A DNA stretch of 49,918 bases, from assembly GCA_035477215.1 (NCBI GenBank), contig DATIKU010000022.1, forward strand, positions 1 to 49,918. The letters run 5' to 3'. This document shows positions 26,225 to 33,491 of this stretch, piece by piece (within the stretch, counting starts at the first letter, position 1; each line of letters starts with the position of its first letter). This DNA comes from Spirochaetota bacterium (lineage in GTDB: Bacteria > Spirochaetota > UBA4802 > UBA5368). Position numbers and translations under genes: made by a program. The notes under the pieces are model-generated. The model was not told the origin of the DNA, searched no databases, and worked only from the letters and a program-made list of their open reading frames with translations.

Positions 26225-27130
26225 TCAAAGGTATTTGTTAAAAAAGTCCTTAACCGATCCCTCCGCCCGCTTTCTGTCCATCTGCCAGCATTCGACGTGG
26301 GGGCCGCCCTTTACCGTCCACATCCGTTTCGGATACCCGGCCGCGGCGAAGAGGCGCTCGCCGTGCTTGTAGTACACCATGGTGTCGGCGTCGCCATGGA
26401 TGATGTAAACCGGCCGCGGCGCGATCGACCCTATGACGTCCTCCGCATTCATCGCTTCCGTGTCGAGCCGACCGCGCACACCGTACAGCCACATGACAAA
26501 TGGAAGGAGCGGCATTCGCGGCAGGCCGAAATCGCGCGCCGCGCCCTCGGCGATCACGTCGGTGGCGTTCGCGAAACCTCCCTCGAATATCCCGGCCCTG
26601 ATGCGTTTGTCTTCCGACATGGCGATGATGCCCGTGGCGGCGCCCTGCGACCATCCCATCAGGCCGATGCTTTTCATCCCCTTTTCCCTCTCCAGAAAGT
26701 CCACCGCGGCGATTATGTCCTTCTTTTCGTGGTATCCCATCGAGTTGAACGACCTGGCGCTCTCCCCGCAATTCCTGAAGTCAAAAGTGAGCACCGCGTA
26801 GCCCTCGTCGTGCAGCGGCCGCGCGAAACGCATACCCTCGTTACGGTTCGCCCCGCGGCCATGCGCGAACACGACCGCTTTGGCCGATTTTCCGGCCGGC
26901 ATGTACCATCCGCGGATCATGAGACCATCGGAGCTTTGAAATTCAATTTGCTCGAAAGGTATCCCCAGCTCCATCGGGTCCCCGCAATACACGAAATGTT
27001 CTTTCGTGCATTCGAACGGACCCGGATGCATGAGCACCGAGCTGAAATACCACACGGCACCGATAAAGACCGCCACAACGAGCACCAACAGCACCAGTCC
27101 GATTTTCAATGCTCGATTCAACCCTTTCAT
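26225..27130 (-). CDS. Membrane-anchored alpha/beta hydrolase
   Basis: About 301 residues with one N-terminal membrane span (IGLVLLVLVVAVFIGAVWYF) and an exported or membrane-tethered serine hydrolase domain. The oxyanion segment is FAHGRGANRNEG, the nucleophile is GWSQGAA, and the acid and His are in IIHGDADTMV and GGPHVECW. This resembles the BAAT/YqiA-like or peptidase S15-like group with unknown substrate. Three starts (27145, 27136, 27130) are possible; 27130 has the best-spaced GGGGG. It lies 29 bp after a small membrane protein gene. Confidence 0.8.
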   Translation of the reverse strand: MKGLNRALKIGLVLLVLVVAVFIGAVWYFSSVLMHPGPFECTKEHFVYCGDPMELGIPFEQIEFQSSDGLMIRGWYMPAGKSAKAVVFAHGRGANRNEGMRFARPLHDEGYAVLTFDFRNCGESARSFNSMGYHEKKDIIAAVDFLEREKGMKSIGLMGWSQGAATGIIAMSEDKRIRAGIFEGGFANATDVIAEGAARDFGLPRMPLLPFVMWLYGVRGRLDTEAMNAEDVIGSIAPRPVYIIHGDADTMVYYKHGERLFAAAGYPKRMWTVKGGPHVECWQMDRKRAEGSVKDFFNKYL

Positions 27131-27174
27131 CGCCATCACCCCCATTGGAGAACCACCGGCTGTACGCCGCCGGT

Positions 27175-27546
27175 CTATTTTGTTATCATTTCGACCTTAG
27201 TTCCCAGGTCAACCGGCCCCTCGTACTTCGGAGGTCCCGTTGGAATATCCCTGTCTTCATCAATAGGAATCGTCTCGGAGCGCTGCAGTTTCTTCGTTCG
27301 CATTGACACCGTATCGACACCCTCGCCCGGGATGACCGGCCTGTTCATCTCCGGCCCACCATTCGCGGGCTCCCTGGTGCACGGCCCGCAGGTCCTTATA
27401 AGCAGGAGTACCAGCGCGACAGCGAGAGCCACGGCGGCGGCGAGCATCACCCGTCTTCGACCGGAGATACCTTTGTATATTTTCGCCTGCGGAACGCCCT
27501 GAAGCGCGCCGCGCAATCGATTGGGATGTCCATCACTTTTTCGCAT
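27175..27546 (-). CDS. Small single-pass membrane protein, unknown
   Basis: 123 residues with a basic N-terminus (GRRRVM), one hydrophobic span (LAAAVALAVALVLLLI) and then a periplasmic Pro/Gly-rich tail (TCGPCTREPANGG, and later DIPTGPPKYEGPV). A CGPC-type pair follows the span, but no thioredoxin fold is present. It may be an inner-membrane anchor. It is co-directional with the hydrolase. I do not recognise a family. Confidence 0.55.
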   Translation of the reverse strand: MRKSDGHPNRLRGALQGVPQAKIYKGISGRRRVMLAAAVALAVALVLLLIRTCGPCTREPANGGPEMNRPVIPGEGVDTVSMRTKKLQRSETIPIDEDRDIPTGPPKYEGPVDLGTKVEMITK

Positions 27547-27650
27547 GGTCAGGCGACAAGGCGGTCACAGGATAAACCGGAGGCCCGGTGTTCCGCGCGC
27601 AATCCGCCGGAATATGATCCATGGAAGGCGGCACGAAGTCAAGACAAAGA

Positions 27651-27675
27651 AAAGGCGGGCACGCGTCCCGCCTTT
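27651..27675 (-). terminator. Strong intrinsic terminator (minus strand)
   Basis: A perfect 9-bp stem AAAGGCGGG/CCCGCCTTT with a 7-nt loop; on the minus strand it is followed by TCTTTG and further U-rich sequence. It lies 35 nt beyond the stop of a gene fragment (27710-27787) and about 105 bp upstream of the 27546 gene, so it ends transcripts of a gene that is now mostly deleted. Confidence 0.7.
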
Positions 27676-27709
27676 AATTATGGGAAATCCGTGACTTGCG
27701 GCGCGTCGA

Positions 27710-27787
27710 TTACTCCGCATACATGACGTCGATGACTTCCCTGTAGCGCTGGTCGGTGATCGCCGCCAGATGGCCGCACTGCCGCAA
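27710..27787 (-). pseudogene. C-terminal remnant of a deleted gene
   Basis: 25 codons read GHLAAITDQRYREVIDVMY at the end, then TAA, directly followed by the terminator at 27651-27675. The codons look protein-like but the frame is closed upstream by TAA at 27788-27790 and the preceding region is AT-rich and non-coding. I infer that only the tail and terminator of a gene remain. The family cannot be named. The rest of the 27547-28001 gap shows nothing coding. Confidence 0.4.
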
Positions 27788-28001
27788 TTAATGCAAAATA
27801 ATAGAGCCATTAAAGAATATATGTCTGTCCGAATCATAACAATGGATTCCCCCGTATTTCAGGATAATAATCATGAAATATTACGCTGTCCTTGTTTTTC
27901 GATTGTATGATTTTTCTCCGCGTCATATCAGAAGACACACGGGGTGCTTGCGGAGTAAACCATGGCTGGAACAGTGCTACATTTCTTTATGTTTACGGAT
28001 C

Positions 28002-29180
28002 ATGACAGAATATAAACGAATCTTCCTGCGCCCCGGAAAAGAGAAGCCGGTCGTTCAGCGCCATCCCTGGGTTTTTTCCGGCGCCGTCGCCCGCCTGGAC
28101 GATGAAACGACCGACGGCGACATTGTGTCGGTGCGCGACAGCTCGGGCTCTCATCTCGGATATGGCTACTTCAACGGCCGCTCTCAGATAGCCGTTCGCA
28201 TGCTCTCCTTCGGTGAACGCGCCGTTGATAGAGGCCTGATAAGGGAGCGCTTGCTCTCCGCGTTCGAAAAGAGAAAATGCTCCGGCGTCACCGCACAAAC
28301 TACCGCCTTTCGCGCGGTGTTTTCCGAGGGCGATTTTCTCCCGGGCCTGATCGCGGACAGCTATGACGGGCACCTGGTTATTCAGATTCTCACGCTCGGT
28401 ATCGAGCGCATGCGCGACACCATCATAGACCTGCTTCAAGAGGTCTTCGCTCCCCATAGCATCTACGAGCGGAGCGACCACGCAGGTCGTTCCATCGAAG
28501 GCCTGCCCGGGAATACCGGCCAGATACGCGGGACCACCCCTGGGGAAATCGTCATTGTTGAAAACGGCCTGCGCTTTATCGTCGACGTACGCCGGGGACA
28601 GAAAACCGGCTTTTTTATCGATCAGCGCGAGAATCGTTCCCTTGTCGCGGGGATCTCGCGGGGCCGCTCGGTCCTCAATCTGTTTTCCTACACCGGCGGC
28701 TTCAGCGTGGCGGCCCTCGCTGGCGGTGCGATCGAGGCCGTTTCAGTGGATGTATCCGAACCGGCTCTCCGCATGGCCGAGCGCAACGCCGGGCTGAACG
28801 CACTGGAAGAAAGGGCACGCGTCGTTACCGCCGACGCATTCGAATATCTGCGACGGAATGACATTGCGAGCGACCTCATAATCATCGATCCGCCGGCGTT
28901 CGCTAAAAACAGGGAGTCCGTCGCCGCGGCCTGTCGGGGCTACAAGGATCTTAACCTGCAGGCCATTAAAAAATGCAGCCCCGGGGCCCTCATCCTTACC
29001 TGTTCCTGCTCGCGCTTTATCGGCATGGACCTCTTTCAAAAAGTCGTGTTCGGCGCGGCGGCCGACACCGGAAGGGAGGTGTCCATTTTACACACGGGTC
29101 ATCATCCCCCCGACCATCCCGTCAGCCTTTTCTGCCCTGAAACGGCATATCTCAAATCGCTGCTGCTCTGCGTGGACTGA
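28002..29180 (+). CDS. RlmI-type 23S rRNA methyltransferase (COG1092)
   Basis: 392 residues. An N-terminal PUA domain (about 5-80) begins RIFLRPGKEKPVVQRHPWVFSGAV. A class I SAM-dependent domain has the motif I region VLNLFSYTGGFSVAALAGGA, the motif IV IDPPAFAKN, and the catalytic Cys in LILTCSCSRFIG. RlmI methylates C1962 of 23S rRNA (m5C). The ATG at 28002 is chosen because earlier frame residues lack a PUA start; the ribosome-binding site is weak. It is single-gene, transcribed towards the REC-STAS gene. Confidence 0.88.
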   Translation: MTEYKRIFLRPGKEKPVVQRHPWVFSGAVARLDDETTDGDIVSVRDSSGSHLGYGYFNGRSQIAVRMLSFGERAVDRGLIRERLLSAFEKRKCSGVTAQTTAFRAVFSEGDFLPGLIADSYDGHLVIQILTLGIERMRDTIIDLLQEVFAPHSIYERSDHAGRSIEGLPGNTGQIRGTTPGEIVIVENGLRFIVDVRRGQKTGFFIDQRENRSLVAGISRGRSVLNLFSYTGGFSVAALAGGAIEAVSVDVSEPALRMAERNAGLNALEERARVVTADAFEYLRRNDIASDLIIIDPPAFAKNRESVAAACRGYKDLNLQAIKKCSPGALILTCSCSRFIGMDLFQKVVFGAAADTGREVSILHTGHHPPDHPVSLFCPETAYLKSLLLCVD

Positions 29181-29276
29181 AAAAGGAGCACGGACCGTCG
29201 GTGTGTCCGGAGAAAAGCTCTTGACTTCGGCGTTTTTAACCGCATTCTATCGAAGATCGCCGGCGGCGGAGTCATT

Positions 29277-30026
29277 ATGCATCTCATCCTTGCGATAGAT
29301 GACGACAAACATACGCTCAAGCTCCTCGAAACCCAGATAAAGAAAATGGGTCACAGTGTTGTGATGGCAGCGTCCGGACGCGAGGGGATCGAACTGGCGC
29401 GCACCGGAAACCCGGACCTCATCCTCCTCGACATCATAATGCCCCATATGGACGGATTCGAGGTCGTGAAACAGATGAAAAGAGACGAGATCACGCGCAG
29501 CATCCCGATCATAATGCTCACCTCAAAATCACGGAAGGAAGACGTCGTTACCGCCATGCGCCAGGGCGCCGCGGATTATATCATCAAACCCCAAACCTAC
29601 TCAATGCTCACCCAGAAAATCGACGCCGCGCTTCGTATCGGTCGGATCCAGAAGCTCGAGGAGGCCGCCGAGCGCACCGAGCACCTCAATCTCTCCCGCG
29701 GCAACGGGACCACGCTGATTTCATTTAAAACGGGAATCAACGACAGGGAGGTGCTCGCCGAGGCCCGTAAGATATTCAATACCGTATTCCTCAAACTCGC
29801 CCGGAACGATAACATCGTATTCGACCTGCGCTCCCTTGGTGCCGTCAGTGCGGAGGACGCGTCGGTCCTTTCGGTAATCGCGGGCCTCTTCTCGGACAAG
29901 GAGGTCAACATCGTGGCGGGGCGGCATTACGGTACGCTCGTATCCCTGGTCGATTTTGAGGAGCGGGTGCGTCTGCATATATCTTTCGGAGACCTGGAGG
30001 TCTATCTCAATAACCAGCGGCGTTGA
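29277..30026 (+). CDS. Response regulator with C-terminal STAS-like domain
   Basis: 249 residues. A receiver domain fills about 1-122 (acidic pair Asp8/Asp9, phospho-acceptor Asp52 in LILLDIIMP, Thr82, Lys105-Pro). The C-terminal 100 residues (about 150-247) have a STAS pattern: LARNDNIVFDLRSLGAVSAEDASVLSVIAGLF then VNIVAGRHYGTL. In anti-anti-sigma STAS proteins the phospho-site is D-S-S-G-L; here it is EDASVL. This suggests phosphorelay control of a partner protein rather than DNA binding. It converges with the hybrid kinase gene (4 bp between stops). Confidence 0.82.
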   Translation: MHLILAIDDDKHTLKLLETQIKKMGHSVVMAASGREGIELARTGNPDLILLDIIMPHMDGFEVVKQMKRDEITRSIPIIMLTSKSRKEDVVTAMRQGAADYIIKPQTYSMLTQKIDAALRIGRIQKLEEAAERTEHLNLSRGNGTTLISFKTGINDREVLAEARKIFNTVFLKLARNDNIVFDLRSLGAVSAEDASVLSVIAGLFSDKEVNIVAGRHYGTLVSLVDFEERVRLHISFGDLEVYLNNQRR

Positions 30027-30030
30027 GCTC

Positions 30031-33000
30031 TCACCGCGCCGGAAGCAGGCTTCTTAGCCGTTTCATCTCTGCGCGTATCCCCGACACCAGTTCCCCGAAG
30101 ACGGCCTCGTTTCCTCTTTCGGCCGCCCCCTCGAGTTCGCCTGAAAGGTCCGAAAGTCTGGAAAACCGATAATTCGACGCGGCCCCCTTCAGGCGGTGCG
30201 CCGCGAAACGCATTCTGTCCGGTGCGCCGGCCTCCAGCGATTCCTCAAGCAGGCCGAGATACTCATCCGACGAGGAGAGGAAATCATCGATCAGGCCCTG
30301 AAGCTCCTCCCGGTCTATCCCAAGGTCGCGCGCCGCCTCACCAAGGTCCGGCGACCGTCTCTCCGGCGCACGGCCCCTCACGCTCTTGGGACCACTACGG
30401 TCCAGGAATAAACCTGCGACCCTTCCGAGCGAGCCCATGTCCACCGGTTTGGAGAGATACTCGTCCATACCCGCGGCAAGCAGCCGCTCACGTTCCCCTT
30501 TCAGCGCGTGTGCGGTAAGCGCCACAATCGGCGTATGCCTGCGTGATTCTTCCCTTTCCAGGGCCAGGATACGGGCCGTCGCTTCGATGCCGTCCAGTTC
30601 CGACATGCCTATGTCCATAAACACGATATCGAACTCACCGTCGCGAAACATATTCACCGCCTGAATCCCATCACCGGCAATGGCGACAGAAAAACCAAGC
30701 CGCTCGAGCATGATTCGTATCAGCGTCTGGTTCACCGGGGCATCCTCAGCAACCAGCGCTTTCCCATTGAACAAAACCTCCCCACCGGGAAGCGTTTCGG
30801 CGTTGTCATTCTTTACTGCCGCTCCCGCCATGCGCCTTAGCTCCCCGAATACCCTGGTCGCCGTCAAGGGCATGCAGAGAATGCCGCCGGTCGGCAATTC
30901 CCTCTCCAGGTAAAACCTCTGCCGCTCTTCGGCGACCAGCACCAGCCCCCCGGACGGCAGCGTCTTCAGGATTGACTGAATAGTTTCCTCGGGCTGAAGG
31001 CTCACATCAGCGAATAAAATACTTTCCCTGGCCTCGTCCGGTATCGTGTTACCCCATCGCAGTTTTTCAACATCTCTCCCCATCGCGCGCAGATACCGGG
31101 TTATGATCTCCTCCTGAATCGTCGACTCTCGTCCAAGCTGGACAAGGAAGACCCTTTTCACCGACTCGCTGACCGGCGTCGGCGGGGGGGGCAGGTCTTC
31201 CTCAATCCCGAAAACAAGCTCGAAGAAAAACCTGCTTCCCGCGCCCTTTTCGCTTTCAAGGCCTATCTCTCCGCCCATAAGTCGGACAAGATTCGAGCTG
31301 ATGGCAAGGCCCAGCCCCGTACCGCCGTAGCGCCGCGCGATGGAATTATCCTCCTGGCGAAACGGCTCGAAGATGACGCCCTGCTTGTCGGGAGCTATGC
31401 CTATACCGGTATCGCTTACGGAGAAACCGACCCTGCATTCCTTTTCGTTTTTCACCCCGCATTCGATCTTTATCACAACCATGCCTTCGGGAGGGGTGAA
31501 CTTGATGGCGTTCGCTATCAGATTGTTCAGCACCTGGCGCACCCGCAGCGAATCGCCGTGAAGCGTTGGCGGGAGGAGCGGATCAATGAAAGAAATAAGG
31601 CGGATTTTTTTTTCGGCGGCCCGCGCGGAAAACGACTCGACCGGCGACTCGAACGCCGAACGCGCGGGGAACGCGTTCGATTCGATATCCGTTTTCCCGC
31701 GCTCTATTTTCGAATAATCCAGAATGTCGCTGATGATTTCGAGCAGGCTCCGGCCGCTTTCCCGTATGATGGCGACGTATTCGCGCTGGGTCGCGTCCAG
31801 CCCGGTGTCGTGAAGCAGTTCGAGAAATCCAAGCAGGCTGTTTATCGGTGTCCGTATCTCGTGGCTCATGTTGGCGAGAAACTCGCTCTTTGCGCGATTG
31901 GCGGCGTCGGCTTCCTCCTTGGCCCGACGCAGATCCTCCTGCGCCTTTCTGCGCTCGGTGATATCGTTAAAAGTAGCAACCGCTCCCACGATGCGGCCGC
32001 GCTCAAGAATCGGCGTCGCGATATACTGCACGGGGAAAAGCGATCCGTCAGCTCTTCGAAAGAGCACCCCGTCTCCGGTATGCACTTTTCCGTCGTGCAT
32101 CGCCTTAAAATAAAGGCACTCCTCTTCCGGACAGAGCACCCCGTTCTCATCGCTTTGCCGGACGACCTCGCGATGGTCGCTGCCGATCATCTCTTCCACG
32201 CGCATGCCCATCATGAGCGCCGCCGCCGGATTGACGAAGGTAATCCTCCCTTCCGTGTTGATCCCGTATACACCCTCGCCGGCGGCCTCCAGGATAAGCT
32301 CATTCTGCCTGCTTATCTTGACCAGCATCTCCTCGTAATGTTTTCGCTCCGTCACGTCCCGCCAGTTGAGCACGAGCCCCTGTATCGTCTCGTCCTCAAG
32401 CATGTTGTTGCCCACCGCCTCGAAAAATACCCATACGCCTTCCCGGTGCCGAAACCTGAACTGCGTGAAGAACCGCGTCCCCTTGCGTGAGGCGACCATT
32501 TCAAGCGCGTTACGAAACGCGCGCAGGTCCCCGGGAAATATCCAATCCGTCACGTCTTTATCCACAAGTTCCCTGGGACGGAAACCCAGCACCTGCTCCA
32601 CCGTATCGCTGACATACCGGATCGTACCCTCCCGGTTGAGTATAATGATGATGTCGGATGAGTTTTTTACCAGCGACTGGTAGCGCCGCGCGCTCCGCGC
32701 AACCTCGTCGATTGCGATCTTGCGCCTGGTGATGTCGTCGATCGCCATGAGGACGCTGTCGACCTTCCCGTCCGCCTCAACCGGGCGGAAAAGGTACTCG
32801 AGCCAGTATTCTCCCCCTTCAACGTCCGTTACGATCGCGAAAAGCCGTTCCTGTTCCCGGTCTCCTTTCAAGGCCTTTACGAAACCAGCCATGAAGTTAT
32901 CCGCATCGTCGGCCGGGAGGAGACCGGCGGCCGCTTCGCCCGGGTAAACATCCCTTCTGTAGATGGTCCGACCGAGCTCGCGCGCGGCCGCGTTCAAGGC

Positions 33001-33099
33001 GACGATTTCCCCATCCCTCCCTATGTGCACCATCGCCTGGAAGCTGATATCGAACGACGCCTCCAGCAGCCCCTTAAGCCGCTTTTTCGTCTCTCTCAC
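30031..33099 (-). CDS. Hybrid sensor histidine kinase with PAS x3, REC and Hpt
   Basis: 1022 residues, cytoplasmic because no membrane span is visible. Order: three PAS domains (about 10-125, 140-250, 265-385), HisKA with His413 (NMSHEIRTP), an ATPase domain with DTGIGIA and GGTGLGLAI, a degenerate receiver (about 648-760) lacking the phospho-Asp, a true receiver (about 780-895, Asp829), and an Hpt domain with His968 (AAHRLKGAASNYRF). This is the phosphorelay layout of BarA/ArcB-type kinases. The final acceptor could be the convergent REC-STAS protein. The 392-bp gap 33100-33491 separates it from the divergent kinase gene and has no clear promoter for either. Confidence 0.93.
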   Translation of the reverse strand: MRETKKRLKGLLEASFDISFQAMVHIGRDGEIVALNAAARELGRTIYRRDVYPGEAAAGLLPADDADNFMAGFVKALKGDREQERLFAIVTDVEGGEYWLEYLFRPVEADGKVDSVLMAIDDITRRKIAIDEVARSARRYQSLVKNSSDIIIILNREGTIRYVSDTVEQVLGFRPRELVDKDVTDWIFPGDLRAFRNALEMVASRKGTRFFTQFRFRHREGVWVFFEAVGNNMLEDETIQGLVLNWRDVTERKHYEEMLVKISRQNELILEAAGEGVYGINTEGRITFVNPAAALMMGMRVEEMIGSDHREVVRQSDENGVLCPEEECLYFKAMHDGKVHTGDGVLFRRADGSLFPVQYIATPILERGRIVGAVATFNDITERRKAQEDLRRAKEEADAANRAKSEFLANMSHEIRTPINSLLGFLELLHDTGLDATQREYVAIIRESGRSLLEIISDILDYSKIERGKTDIESNAFPARSAFESPVESFSARAAEKKIRLISFIDPLLPPTLHGDSLRVRQVLNNLIANAIKFTPPEGMVVIKIECGVKNEKECRVGFSVSDTGIGIAPDKQGVIFEPFRQEDNSIARRYGGTGLGLAISSNLVRLMGGEIGLESEKGAGSRFFFELVFGIEEDLPPPPTPVSESVKRVFLVQLGRESTIQEEIITRYLRAMGRDVEKLRWGNTIPDEARESILFADVSLQPEETIQSILKTLPSGGLVLVAEERQRFYLERELPTGGILCMPLTATRVFGELRRMAGAAVKNDNAETLPGGEVLFNGKALVAEDAPVNQTLIRIMLERLGFSVAIAGDGIQAVNMFRDGEFDIVFMDIGMSELDGIEATARILALEREESRRHTPIVALTAHALKGERERLLAAGMDEYLSKPVDMGSLGRVAGLFLDRSGPKSVRGRAPERRSPDLGEAARDLGIDREELQGLIDDFLSSSDEYLGLLEESLEAGAPDRMRFAAHRLKGAASNYRFSRLSDLSGELEGAAERGNEAVFGELVSGIRAEMKRLRSLLPAR

Positions 33100-33368
33100 T
33101 CCATACCTCGCATGAGGGAACCATCCCGGCCCTTCCGAACCTGCTTTTTCGATCTTGCTGTTTTTGCCGACAAAGTCAATTGTATTTCATTCGCCCATAC
33201 ATCGCCCCTTTCAAAGTCTCAAATCCAACCACCGAAGGCCGGCAATCATATCGCACGTTTTTCAAATAAACCGCGGCCCGATGCGCCGGAGTGATATTTA
33301 GGGGTGAGGCTTCTCGATTTGCGGCCGCCTTCTTCCATATTCAGATAAAATCATTGCGCTCTCGACGA

Positions 33369-33380
33369 TAACAATGTTAC
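33369..33380. promoter_or_regulatory. Operator-like 12-mer shared with the acs promoter
   Basis: TAACAATGTTAC is identical to 11172-11183 in the acs operator region and is a TAAC-AAT-GTTA palindrome. It is 112 bp upstream of the HWE kinase ATG. Whether the same TetR regulator binds here is unknown. Confidence 0.25.
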
Positions 33381-33491
33381 CGTACATTGAGGTCTTCACG
33401 GACTGAAGCTCGTATTATTTTCGGTGGATCGTATTCTCGCCAATACCGACAAACGGGAAAGGCCGTTGCGGTGGCGGTTGACGGTAATCAA

